Origin: Comamonas fluminis | GTDB lineage: Bacteria; Pseudomonadota; Gammaproteobacteria; Burkholderiales; Burkholderiaceae_C | Length of the DNA stretch: 64,000 nucleotides | NCBI RefSeq assembly: GCF_019186805.1 | Contig: NZ_CP066783.1 | Location: forward strand, 549,501-613,500 | Direction of reading: 5' to 3' | Position numbers and translations under genes: made by a program | Shown: one piece after another, positions 26,128-34,586 of the stretch | How positions within the stretch are numbered: the stretch's first letter is position 1 | Layout: each line of letters begins with the position of its first letter | Notes under the pieces: model-generated | The model's database searches: none | What the model saw: only the letters and a program-made list of their open reading frames with translations | What the model was told of the DNA's origin: nothing

Positions 26128-26637
26128 TCACTGCAACCAGCCACCGCGTTTGGCATGAATGCGAGTCCAGGCGTCGTCCAGTCTGTCGTTATGAATTTCG
26201 CAGGAGGCCTGCTTGTTGGCAGAACCCTCGGAAGCAATCCCCCACTGGTTGGTAGCGGAGTAGCGCACCGGAATGGTGATGGTCACCACCCGCCTGTCTT
26301 TGGTGTAGTCCAGATACATGGCGTCTAGCGGCAGCTGCATCTCTTTCTTGTACCAGTCCAGACACATGCGTGCTTCGCGCTCATAGACCGCGGTGGGCAG
26401 GTGACTGGAGGGCGCTGGAAGTGGCTGGCTGGGTTCCTGCGGAAGGGAGATGACGCGCCCGCTGCCCGATAGCGGTGCGCTCTGCAAAGGTGCTGCAGGT
26501 GCCATGGAAGTGCTGTTGCTGCCAGCGGGGCAGGCCATATCCTGATACCAGACTCTGCCACCCCCTTCGCAGCGCTGAATGGCCGAAGCCAGAGAGCACA
26601 GGCTGGCGAGCAGTACAAAAGGCAGCAGTTTCTTCAT
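26128..26637 (-). CDS. Secreted hypothetical protein (DUF4124-like N-terminus)
   Basis: 169 residues with a signal peptide (MKKLLPFVLLASL, cleavage near A-S-A). The mature start, I-Q-R-C-x-G-G-G-R-V-W-Y-Q-D-x-x-C, resembles the DUF4124 pattern of a short Cys-bounded strand pair. A Pro/Ser-rich linker follows, then a C-terminal region with two more cysteines. Probably periplasmic. No function can be inferred. Convergent with the PPTase gene and separate from the TRAP operon behind it, whose terminator lies between them. Confidence 0.7.
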   Translation of the reverse strand: MKKLLPFVLLASLCSLASAIQRCEGGGRVWYQDMACPAGSNSTSMAPAAPLQSAPLSGSGRVISLPQEPSQPLPAPSSHLPTAVYEREARMCLDWYKKEMQLPLDAMYLDYTKDRRVVTITIPVRYSATNQWGIASEGSANKQASCEIHNDRLDDAWTRIHAKRGGWLQ

Positions 26638-26719
26638 GATCGGTGCTGTAGTTGTGTAGGTGGGCCTATTGTCCTGAAACGTGTCGTCTGATTGATTTCA
26701 ACATGACCGTACCGCAACG

Positions 26720-26750
26720 AAAAAGGGCTGCACAAGGCAGCCCTTTGAGA
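26720..26750 (-). terminator. Terminator of the TRAP transporter operon
   Basis: AAAGGGCTGC (26722-26731) pairs with GCAGCCCTTT (26737-26746); the A run at 26720-26724 is the T run on the minus strand. Confidence 0.88.
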
Positions 26751-26764
26751 GAAAGCAGTGAGGC

Positions 26765-28051
26765 TTACTGGAAACCCAGCGTATGCGGCAGCCAGGTTGA
26801 CAGCGCGGGGATGAAGGTCAGCATGCACAGCACGATGAAGTGGGCCAGCAGGAACAGCGGCATCTCGCGCGTCAGGTCGGTAATCGATACGCGTGTGGCG
26901 ACCGAAGTCACGAACAGCAGGCCACCCACTGGCGGTGTAATCATGCCCAGCGTCAGGTTGACGATCACCACCATGGCAAAGTGCGTGGGGTCGATGCCCA
27001 GAGTGAAGGCAATCGGTGCAAGGATGGGCACCAGAATCATCACGCCAGGCAGTGGCTCCATGAAGATGCCGAAGACCAGCAGCAGAATGTTCACGGCGAT
27101 CAGGAACATGGTGGGCGACAGGTCCCAGCTCACGATCAGTTCAGACAGATACTGCGGAATGCCTTCCACCGTCAGCACCCAGGCAAAGGCTGCCGAGGTG
27201 GCCATGACCAGCAGCACCGAGGCAGTCAGCATGGCTGAGCGGGCCAGAATGCCTGGAAGGGCAGACCATTGCAGCGTGCGGTAAATCCATTTACCGCAGA
27301 TCAGCGCATAGAACACCGCCACGACGGAAGCCTCTGTCGGCGTGAAGATACCGAAGCGGATGCCGACCACGATCAGCACAATCAGCATCAGTGCGGGGAT
27401 GGCCTTGAAGCTGTTGACCCACATCTCGCGGGCGCTGGGGCGTGGCTCGGTGCTGCGGTAGTCGCGCTTTTTGCAAACCCACCAGTTGACCGCAGCCATG
27501 GCCAGTGCAATCAGAATGCCGGGGATAAAACCGGCCATGAACAGCCCGCCCACGGACACGTTTTCATCCTGCAGCGCATAGATGATCATGCTGACTGAGG
27601 GCGGAATGATGGGGCCGACGATGGCCGTGCTGGCTGTCAGCGCCGCCGCATAAGGGCGGCCGTAGCCAGCCTTGTCCATCATCTTGACCATCATGGAGCC
27701 GGGGCCGGCGGCATCGGCCAGAGCCGAGCCAGAAATGCCCGAGAACAAGGTCAGCGACAGCACGTTGGCATAGCCCAGACCGCCACGCAGATGACCGACA
27801 AACTGCGCCGCAAAGCGCAGCAGCACAGCGGTGAGTGCGCCGCCTGACATCAGCTCGGCGGCCAGAATGAAAAACGGCACGGCCATCAGCGGAAAGCTGT
27901 CGATGCCCGTGAACATTTCCTTGAAAACGATCAGCTGTGGATAACGTCCACCGACAAAGACCGCCAGCGCCGCCGAAATGGCCAGCGCAAACGCCACCGG
28001 AAAGCCCAGCGTGAGCAGGACGATGATGGCAACAAATAAAGTGATACCCAT
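26765..28051 (-). CDS. TRAP transporter large permease DctM
   Basis: 428 residues, about 12 membrane helices: the ion-coupled channel subunit of a tripartite ATP-independent periplasmic transporter. Recognised by M-A-V-P-F-F-I-L-A-A-E-L-M, G-S-M-M-V-K-M-M and I-I-P-P-S-V-S-M-I-I-Y, all typical of DctM. Last gene of the operon dctP-dctQ-dctM, 20 bases after dctQ. Confidence 0.95.
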   Translation of the reverse strand: MGITLFVAIIVLLTLGFPVAFALAISAALAVFVGGRYPQLIVFKEMFTGIDSFPLMAVPFFILAAELMSGGALTAVLLRFAAQFVGHLRGGLGYANVLSLTLFSGISGSALADAAGPGSMMVKMMDKAGYGRPYAAALTASTAIVGPIIPPSVSMIIYALQDENVSVGGLFMAGFIPGILIALAMAAVNWWVCKKRDYRSTEPRPSAREMWVNSFKAIPALMLIVLIVVGIRFGIFTPTEASVVAVFYALICGKWIYRTLQWSALPGILARSAMLTASVLLVMATSAAFAWVLTVEGIPQYLSELIVSWDLSPTMFLIAVNILLLVFGIFMEPLPGVMILVPILAPIAFTLGIDPTHFAMVVIVNLTLGMITPPVGGLLFVTSVATRVSITDLTREMPLFLLAHFIVLCMLTFIPALSTWLPHTLGFQ

Positions 28052-28071
28052 GATGTTTAACCTGCTAGCTC

Positions 28072-28644
28072 TTAGATGGACGCTGCGGCGTCTGCGTCCA
28101 TTTCGTCGGATTCAGCAAAGCTGCCGGCGGTGATGTAGCCGCGCGCAATGAACAGCAGGTGAATCAGCATCAGCACAAAGCCCACAGGCATGGCGCCGTA
28201 GATATAGGAGATCGGGATGTCCGTGGCTGCAGTGGTCTGAAAGCGCGTGGCGTAAACGTACTGCGACGCGGTCACGGTCATCACGACAAAGAACACAGCC
28301 AGACTGACCACGACAATGCCGCGAATGATCTGTGCGCTGCGTGTGCTGACGGTGCGGTGCAGATTGTCGATGGCCACATGGCCACCAAAGCGCAGCACCA
28401 GGCCAGCGCCTAAAAAGGTGACCCAGATCATCATGTGGCGGGCTACTTCTTCAGCCCAGACAATGGAGTCGCCCGTGGTGTAGCGCAGCACGACGTTGGC
28501 AAAAACGATGCAGGCCATGGCCAGCAACAGCAAGATCAGCAGCCAGCGATTGCAGGCTACGAGAATGCGTTCGATACGATCAAGCATAGGAGTGGGGGTG
28601 AGCAGTCGCGGCAGTGAAGTCGCTGCCGACGTGGACTGCGTCAC
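28072..28644 (-). CDS. TRAP transporter small permease DctQ
   Basis: 190 residues with four predicted membrane helices, the DctQ subunit that docks with DctM. The family pattern R-Y-x-x-x-x-S-I-V-W-A-E-E-V-A-R is present. The N-terminus may start at the Met corresponding to 28587 instead of 28644; the first 19 residues are not typical of the family. The C-terminal tail is acidic. Confidence 0.9.
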   Translation of the reverse strand: MTQSTSAATSLPRLLTPTPMLDRIERILVACNRWLLILLLLAMACIVFANVVLRYTTGDSIVWAEEVARHMMIWVTFLGAGLVLRFGGHVAIDNLHRTVSTRSAQIIRGIVVVSLAVFFVVMTVTASQYVYATRFQTTAATDIPISYIYGAMPVGFVLMLIHLLFIARGYITAGSFAESDEMDADAAASI

Positions 28645-28780
28645 GAAGTTGGGGCTGCTTCATCATTGGCATGAATTGGCGCAAGTCCATTCGTGCTGAC
28701 CACAGCCGGGCAAAGCGGGCTTTGCCAGTGAGATGAAAAACTAGCAGGCCCGCTGCAGGGGGCGCAGGCCTGCTGCGGGA

Positions 28781-29767
28781 TTACTTGACGGCGGTGATGG
28801 AGTCCAGTGTCTTCTGGCCAAACTTTTTGGCGTATTCCTTGTACGCAGGCTCCAGTGCAGCGCGGAATGCGGCCTGGTCAATCTTCTCCACAACCTTCAT
28901 GCCATTGGCTTTGGCTTCTTCGACGCCCTTCTTTTCCACGTTGTCCACAAAAGCGCGCGAAGCCAGAGCGCCCTTCTTGGCAGCTTCGGTGAAAGCGGTC
29001 TTCTGGGCTGCGTTCAGCGAACCCCAGAACGAGGGAGAGACGATCAGCGCCATGGGAGCGTAGACGTGAGCGGTGAGTGTCAGGTGCTTTTGCACTTGCC
29101 ACAGCTTGGCCGAGCTCAGCACGGAGATGGGGTTCTCCTGACCGTCAATCGTGCCCTGCTGCAGCGCGCCGATCACTTCGGGCCAGGACATGGGAGTGGG
29201 CGATGCACCCAGCGTGCGGAAGGCCGTGATGTGCACGGGGTTCTCGGTCACGCGGATTTTCAGGCCCTTGAGGTCAGCCACGCTGGTGACAGCGTGCTTG
29301 TTGTTGGTCAGGTGGCGAAAACCTTGCTCACCCCAGGCCAGCGCAACCAGGCCGCGCTTCTGGAACTTGGCCAGCAGATCCTGGCCAAATGCGCCATCCA
29401 TCACGGCACGAGCGTGATGGGTGTCACGGAACAGGAAGGGAATATCGACCACGCCCACATCGGGCACGAAGTTGCTCAGCGCGCCAGTGGAAACGATGGC
29501 GGCTTCCACGGTGCCCAGTTGCAGGCCTTCGATCAGTTCACGCTCGCCGCCCAGTGCGGACGCGGGGAACTGCTTGAACTTGTAGGCGCCGTTGGTGCCT
29601 TTTTCCACGCCTTCAGCCCAGGCGTTAGCAGCTGCGCCGTAGTGCGAATTGACCGCCAGCGCATAGCCAATCTTGACTTCCTTGCCTTGGGAAAAAGCGG
29701 TACCTGCGGTCAGTGCGGCGGTAGCTGCCACAGCGGAGGCGACGAAAGTGCGGCGAATCATGCGCAT
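28781..29767 (-). CDS. TRAP transporter solute-binding protein DctP
   Basis: 328 residues with a cleavable signal peptide (MRMIRRTFVASAV then an Ala-rich core), exported to the periplasm. DctP-family signatures: L-G-G-E-R-E-L-I-E-G-L-Q-L-G near residue 70, and L-K-G-L-K-I-R-V with the conserved Arg that clamps carboxylate ligands. The ligand is probably an organic acid, but the exact one cannot be read. First gene of the three-gene operon; no regulator or two-component system adjoins it. Confidence 0.93.
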   Translation of the reverse strand: MRMIRRTFVASAVAATAALTAGTAFSQGKEVKIGYALAVNSHYGAAANAWAEGVEKGTNGAYKFKQFPASALGGERELIEGLQLGTVEAAIVSTGALSNFVPDVGVVDIPFLFRDTHHARAVMDGAFGQDLLAKFQKRGLVALAWGEQGFRHLTNNKHAVTSVADLKGLKIRVTENPVHITAFRTLGASPTPMSWPEVIGALQQGTIDGQENPISVLSSAKLWQVQKHLTLTAHVYAPMALIVSPSFWGSLNAAQKTAFTEAAKKGALASRAFVDNVEKKGVEEAKANGMKVVEKIDQAAFRAALEPAYKEYAKKFGQKTLDSITAVK

Positions 29768-29895
29768 GGTATGGGTCTCTCGGAAATGTTTTGAAATAAA
29801 TCAAAAATTGTAGTGAGTACCAACCGTGGGTTTTTACGCATCAAGGGGTCGTCTTATGCGTGTATGTGCATCGTGGTTGACGATGGATGAGGCGT

Positions 29896-29930
29896 AAAAA
29901 AGCCCGCAAGGTATCAAGTTGCGGGCTTTG
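29896..29930 (-). terminator. Terminator behind the HAD phosphatase gene
   Basis: AAAGCCCGCAA / TTGCGGGCTTT stem with a nine-base loop. The A run on the left gives the T run in the minus direction, fitting the HAD gene that ends at 30015. Confidence 0.85.
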
Positions 29931-30014
29931 TGGTGAGCGTGTTCGGCGCTCTCTATCGATAGATATCAAGGCAATTCATCGCTGAAACCTTTAATTAATA
30001 GGCGCTGGCTGCTC

Positions 30015-30815
30015 TTATTTTTGAGTATTTAGAATCTGATTAGCCAGCTGCACAAAGCCGTCGCCGCGCTCGGCGGTGGTGACATAGCGCGGCAGGTGGT
30101 GCAGCTGCGGCACAAAGCGCGCGATATTGGCCACGCCCACGGACAAGGGCATGTGCTGGAACATCAGCTGGTCGTTGGTCGAATCGCCGATGTAGATCCA
30201 CTGGCCCAGTGTGGCGTCCAGGTCGATATCGAACAGCTCGCGCACAATCCAGCGCGCACCTTCGAGCTTGTTGTGGCCACCAAACCAGCCGTTGATGTGG
30301 ATGGAGCTGACCGTGGCGTTCATGCCCGCGTCGCGCATGATCTGCACGCACTGGTCAATCTGCGCCTGGGGCATGTGGGTGAACTCGCTGTGGTCCACGG
30401 CAATATCGCATTCGCGGCCCATCGAATCGGTGGCCCGGTTGGCACCGGGCACGGTGGCTTCGATCTGGCTCAGCACCTCCTGCATGCGCGCAAAGTTGCG
30501 GGCGCGTTCAGCATCGCCCTGCTGGTAGAGCTTGTCCAGGCCCGCCGCGCTATTGCGGCGCAGTGCCACGGCGCCGTTTTCGGCCACGATGGCATCCACC
30601 GGCCAGGCCGATGCAAACGGCACGCTCCAGCCCACCGGGCGGCCGGTGATGGGCACCACCTTCAGACCCGCGTCTTTCAGGCGCGCGATGGCCGCCACCA
30701 CATGGGCGGGCACTTCCCCCTCGGTGGTCAAGGTGTCGTCGATATCGGTCAGCACGCCCAGCAGGTTGGCGGGAACCGGCAGTTCCGACAAAGGGCGCAG
30801 AAATTCGTTACTCAC
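30015..30815 (-). CDS. HAD-IIB family phosphatase
   Basis: 266 residues. HAD motif I is T-D-I-D-D-T-L-T near residue 24 (nucleophile and acid Asp), motif II is P-I-T-G-R-P, and motif IV is Y-I-G-D-S-T-N-D. The cap of the IIB type and A-E-N-G-A-V place it near sucrose-phosphate and mannosyl-3-phosphoglycerate phosphatases and Cof-type enzymes. The substrate, probably a sugar phosphate, is not determinable. It follows prfC in the same direction, separated by an A-type repeat. Confidence 0.85.
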   Translation of the reverse strand: MSNEFLRPLSELPVPANLLGVLTDIDDTLTTEGEVPAHVVAAIARLKDAGLKVVPITGRPVGWSVPFASAWPVDAIVAENGAVALRRNSAAGLDKLYQQGDAERARNFARMQEVLSQIEATVPGANRATDSMGRECDIAVDHSEFTHMPQAQIDQCVQIMRDAGMNATVSSIHINGWFGGHNKLEGARWIVRELFDIDLDATLGQWIYIGDSTNDQLMFQHMPLSVGVANIARFVPQLHHLPRYVTTAERGDGFVQLANQILNTQK

Positions 30816-30862
30816 AAAAGCTCTCTCAATATAGATCCACGCATAACATTGGCGAGGCCCAA

Positions 30863-30962
30863 CTCAGAGACATCGAGCAAGAGCCGCCTCGCAGCGAGGA
30901 TGTCGTCCCCCTCCGGCGCGCAGCGCCAGAGAGGGGGAAGCGGCAAAGCCGCTCAGGGGGTG
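30863..30962 (-). repeat. A-type repeat after prfC
   Basis: Read on the minus strand it starts CACCCCCTGAGCGG five bases or so after the prfC stop codon and ends in TTGCTCGATGTC. It contains a stem of T-T-C-C-C-C-C with G-G-G-G-G-A around a GGCGC-TGC-GCGCC hairpin. Same family as 34460, 45243 and 62685 and, like them, in the same orientation as the gene it follows. Confidence 0.8.
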
Positions 30963-30966
30963 AGGC

Positions 30967-32595
30967 TCAGTTCGCTGAGCCTAGTGCCAGTCCAGCGTGT
31001 TCACGCAAGGGGTGGAAGTGGATTTTGGGGAAGCGCTCTTGCGCCAGTCGCACGTCATACGGGCTGGTGCACAGATAGGCCAGCGTGTCGGCGGCATCGT
31101 GTGCCAGGCGCATGGGATAGGCGTTTTCAAATTCGCGCAGCTCGGCGGGAGAGTCGGCCGTGATCCAGCGCGCACCGGTGTACTGGCAGCCTTCCAGGCG
31201 CACATCGCAGTCGTATTCGGTCTTCAGGCGGTGTTGCACCACTTCAAACTGCAGCTGACCGACAGCGCCCAACAGCATATTGCCGCCGACATCGGGCTTG
31301 AACACCTGAATCGCGCCTTCTTCGCCCAGCTGCATCAGACCTTGCTGCAGCTGCTTGGTGCGCAGCGGGTTCTTCAGCACCACGGTCATGAACATTTCCG
31401 GGGCAAAGAAGGGCAGGCCGGTGAACTGCAGGTTGGGACCATCGGTGATCGAATCGCCCAGCTGCACACCGCCGTGGATGGTGAAACCGATGATGTCGCC
31501 CGCATAGGCTTCGTCCACTGCTTCACGACGCTGCGACATAAAGGTCACCACGCTGGTGGGGCGCAGTTCTTTGCCGGTGCGCTGCACCTTCATCTTCATG
31601 CCGGGGGTGTACTTGCCGCTGGCCACGCGCACAAAGGCGATGCGGTCGCGGTGGTTGCTGTCCATATTGGCCTGCACCTTGAACACCACGCCCGAGAAGC
31701 CGCTGTCTTCTGGCTTGATGATGCGTTCTTCGCGGTTGCGGTTCACTTCCGTGAAGGCCACGCGCGGGCCGGGTGGGGGCGACATGTCCACCACCGCGTC
31801 CAGCACTTCCATCACACCGAAGTTGTTCACACCCGAGCCGAAGAACACGGGCGTCAGCTTGCCGGCCAGAAAGTCTTCGTGGTTCCACTCGGCCGAGGCG
31901 CCTACGGCCAGCTCCATCGACTCCAGAGCGTCGTCATAAGCCTTGCCAAAGCGGGCGCGCAGCTTGTCGCCTTCGCTCAGGGGAATGACTTCAAAGTCCT
32001 TGGGGCCGCGGTCGCTGCCGGGGGCAAACACCGTCATGCTCTGCGTGCGCAGATTGATGATGCCGCCGAAGCTCTTGCCCTGGCCCACGGGCCAGGTGAT
32101 GGGGCAGCAGGGCATGCCCAGCTCGCGCTCGACTTCGTCCATGATGTCCAGCGGGTCGCGCACTTCACGGTCGAACTTGTTGATGAAGGAGATGATGGGC
32201 GTGTTGCGCTGGCGGCACACCTCGATCAGGCGGCGGGTTTGCGATTCCACACCGTTGGCCGCATCAATCACCATCAGCGCCGAGTCCACGGCCGTCAGCA
32301 CGCGGTAGGTGTCTTCCGAGAAGTCCTTGTGGCCGGGGGTGTCGAGCAGGTTGATCACGTGGTCGCGGTAGCTCATCTGCATCACCGACGATGCCACCGA
32401 GATACCACGCTGCTTTTCAATCTCCATCCAGTCGGACGTGGCGTGGCGCGACGCCTTGCGGCCCTTGACGGCGCCAGCAATCTGGATCGCACCCGAGAAC
32501 AGCAGCAGCTTTTCGGTCAGCGTGGTCTTACCCGCGTCCGGGTGGGAGATGATGGCGAACGTACGACGGCGCCGGGTTTCTGGGGCGTATGACAC
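30967..32595 (-). CDS. prfC: Peptide chain release factor 3
   Basis: 542 residues from a GTG at 32595 (V-S-Y-A-P-E-T), which matches the family N-terminus; an upstream in-frame start at 32670 adds 25 unconserved residues. RF3 is a GTPase that recycles RF1/RF2 after peptide release. G motifs: H-P-D-A-G-K-T-T, D-T-P-G-H-K-D-F, N-K-F-D. The stretch R-K-A-S-R-H-A-T-S-D-W-M-E-I-E-K is characteristic of RF3. Divergent from the MFS gene, with a 264-bp gap that must hold both promoters; no clear promoter element was recognised in it. Confidence 0.95.
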   Translation of the reverse strand: MSYAPETRRRRTFAIISHPDAGKTTLTEKLLLFSGAIQIAGAVKGRKASRHATSDWMEIEKQRGISVASSVMQMSYRDHVINLLDTPGHKDFSEDTYRVLTAVDSALMVIDAANGVESQTRRLIEVCRQRNTPIISFINKFDREVRDPLDIMDEVERELGMPCCPITWPVGQGKSFGGIINLRTQSMTVFAPGSDRGPKDFEVIPLSEGDKLRARFGKAYDDALESMELAVGASAEWNHEDFLAGKLTPVFFGSGVNNFGVMEVLDAVVDMSPPPGPRVAFTEVNRNREERIIKPEDSGFSGVVFKVQANMDSNHRDRIAFVRVASGKYTPGMKMKVQRTGKELRPTSVVTFMSQRREAVDEAYAGDIIGFTIHGGVQLGDSITDGPNLQFTGLPFFAPEMFMTVVLKNPLRTKQLQQGLMQLGEEGAIQVFKPDVGGNMLLGAVGQLQFEVVQHRLKTEYDCDVRLEGCQYTGARWITADSPAELREFENAYPMRLAHDAADTLAYLCTSPYDVRLAQERFPKIHFHPLREHAGLALGSAN

Positions 32596-32859
32596 AGTAT
32601 TGAGAGCTGTAAATACAGCCGGAGAACGCCGGCTGTGACAACAAAAGGTGCAGCGGTCCGCTTGCTGCACAAGGCCGCGACCAGACGGACGGGCCTGTGA
32701 ATAAGGCTTGAGGGCGCTTATTTTAACGGCAGGGGCAATTCATGGAGGCGGCGCGGAATTGAGAGCCTTCCGTTCGCATTGGCTGGGGCTGGGCACAGAT
32801 GGTGAGGCTCTTGCCGAGAGCACAATAGCTGCATTGCCCCAGGTTTTTGCTTTCCCGCC

Positions 32860-34134
32860 ATGAACAGCGCTCCACGCGATGTGAATACAACCTTCGCCAC
32901 CCAACCGCAAGATTCTGCTGCCCCTGTATGGATACAGCGCGGAACAGCCCAGTACTGGCGGGTCAGCGTGGCCTTGTTTCTGGCGGGCTTTGCTACTTTT
33001 TCGCTGCTGTACTGCGTGCAGCCATTGCTGCCTGAGCTATCTCAGACTTTTGGCGTAAGCCCTGCGCAAAGCGCGCTGGCGCTGTCTGTGTCCACGGCTT
33101 GCCTGGCGGCTTCCATTGTGCTGGCGGGCGCTTTGTCCGAAGGGCTGGGGCGGCGCAAGCTGATGTTCATCTCGATGGCGCTGGCGGCACTGTGCAATCT
33201 GGTGGCTTCGTTTTTGCCACAGTGGCATGCCATGCTGGCTGCACGTGCGCTTGAGGGCATCTTGCTCGGCGGCGTGCCTGCCGTGGCCATGGCTTATCTA
33301 TCGGAAGAGATCGACCCCAAGGGCCTGGGCTTTGCCATGGGTCTTTATGTGGGCGGTACGGCACTGGGTGGAATGCTGGGCCGCATCGGTATGAGTGCCA
33401 TGACGGAGTTCTGGGGCTGGCGCCATGCCATGGCAGCTCTATCGGTGCTGGACTTGCTGGCGGCGCTGGGCTTTGTCTTGCTGCTGCCCAATTCGCGCAA
33501 CTTCGTCAAGAAAACAGGGCTGGGCGCCCGCTATCACCTGCAGGCGTGGGGCCGTCATCTGCACCACAAAGGGCTGCCGCTGCTGTTTCTGATTGCATTT
33601 GGCCTGATGGGCGTGTTTGTCAGCATCTACAACTACGCCGGCTTTTTGCTGAGCGCGGCGCCTTACGGCATGAGTCAGTTACAGATCAGCCATATCTTCT
33701 ACGCCTATCTGTTTGGCATGGTGGCCTCGCCAATGGCTGGCGGTCTGGCTGACCGTCTTGGTCGTGGTCCGGTATTGATTGCGGGTGCGTTGCTGATGGC
33801 AGCAGGCGTGGTACTGACCCTGTTCCATGCGCTGGCAGCCATCGTGCTTGGCATTGTGTTGCTGACGGCAGGCTTCTTTGTGGCCCACTCTGTCGCCAGC
33901 GGCTGGGTGGGGCGGCTGGCCACGCAAAGCAAGGGCCATGCGTCATCGCTCTATCTCTGGGGCTATTACATGGGTTCCAGCGTGCTGGGTGCCGGTGCAG
34001 GCTGGTTCTGGTCGCGCTGGGGCTGGAATGGCGTGGGCATGGTCTCCCTGCTGGTGCTGACCCTGGTGATCGGGCTGGCGCTGCGCGTGCAGTGGCTGGC
34101 TGCGCAGGCGGCCAAGCGTGCGCTGCAGGCTTGA
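32860..34134 (+). CDS. MFS transporter, YnfM-like
   Basis: 424 residues with 12 predicted membrane helices. The first MFS loop motif is G-A-L-S-E-G-L-G-R-R-K and the second-half counterpart G-G-L-A-D-R-L-G-R-G-P. The group related to YnfM/AraJ exports sugars, drugs or intermediates, but the substrate is unknown. The ATG at 32860 precedes a non-conserved 35-residue hydrophilic N-terminus; an internal start is possible. Independent of the kdp genes, which start 120 bases later. Confidence 0.87.
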   Translation: MNSAPRDVNTTFATQPQDSAAPVWIQRGTAQYWRVSVALFLAGFATFSLLYCVQPLLPELSQTFGVSPAQSALALSVSTACLAASIVLAGALSEGLGRRKLMFISMALAALCNLVASFLPQWHAMLAARALEGILLGGVPAVAMAYLSEEIDPKGLGFAMGLYVGGTALGGMLGRIGMSAMTEFWGWRHAMAALSVLDLLAALGFVLLLPNSRNFVKKTGLGARYHLQAWGRHLHHKGLPLLFLIAFGLMGVFVSIYNYAGFLLSAAPYGMSQLQISHIFYAYLFGMVASPMAGGLADRLGRGPVLIAGALLMAAGVVLTLFHALAAIVLGIVLLTAGFFVAHSVASGWVGRLATQSKGHASSLYLWGYYMGSSVLGAGAGWFWSRWGWNGVGMVSLLVLTLVIGLALRVQWLAAQAAKRALQA

Positions 34135-34255
34135 TCCATCCACATCTATACGCCGTCTTGATACGGCTGGCGCCAATCTCTACTCGCCCTTGACGGGCTG
34201 ACTTCTACATTTCCTCCATCACAAACGGGCCGCAACGGCCTGCGGGAGGAAATAA

Positions 34256-34351
34256 ATGCACATCACATGGATTGAGACCCTGGCCGCCATCACGGCGGCA
34301 GGGCTGTTTGCCTATCTGGGCTATGCGCTGCTGCGCCCCGAGAAGTTTTGA
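34256..34351 (+). CDS. kdpF: KdpF, small subunit of the potassium-transporting ATPase
   Basis: 31 residues: one membrane helix ending in the KdpF signature Y-A-L-L-R-P-E-K-F. ATG 34256 follows GGGAGGA. KdpF stabilises the KdpABC complex through lipid-like contact with KdpA. First gene of the kdp cluster. Confidence 0.9.
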   Translation: MHITWIETLAAITAAGLFAYLGYALLRPEKF

Positions 34352-34361
34352 GGGGGCCGCC

Positions 34362-34454
34362 ATGCAAGTGCTGCAAGACCTCATTTTTGTGGGCCTGACG
34401 CTTGTCTGCTTTGTTGGGCTGCTGGGCTTCCTGCGCGCTCTGGCGCGGATCTAA
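34362..34454 (+). CDS. Second 30-residue membrane ORF in the kdp operon
   Basis: Starts 10 bases after kdpF behind a purine-rich AGGGGG, and encodes 30 residues, one hydrophobic helix (D-L-I-F-V-G-L-T-L-V-C-F-V-G) with a basic end (R-A-L-A-R-I). Its composition and ending recall small one-helix proteins encoded just upstream of kdpA in other phyla, which typically end in C-E-R-L, so it may be a second Kdp accessory peptide. Also possible is a non-functional ORF. An A-type repeat begins 5 bases after its stop. Confidence 0.6.
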   Translation: MQVLQDLIFVGLTLVCFVGLLGFLRALARI

Positions 34455-34459
34455 GAATT

Positions 34460-34533
34460 ACCCCCTGAGGCGCTGTGCGCCTTCCCCCAAGGGGGACGGC
34501 GCCGTCGCTGCGGGGCGGCCCTTGCTTGGCACC
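34460..34533 (+). repeat. Short A-type repeat inside the kdp operon
   Basis: Begins CCCCCTGAGGCGCTGTGCGCC and ends in CTTGCTTGGCACCTCTTG. Compared with the copies at 45243 and 62685 the inner hairpin is missing, leaving TTCCCCC-AA-GGGGGA. It lies between the 30-residue ORF and kdpA. Confidence 0.75.
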
Positions 34534-34586
34534 TCTTGTTTGGATGGTGCAGGTGCGAACGCAAGCGGCTGAATCGGAGAAATTTT

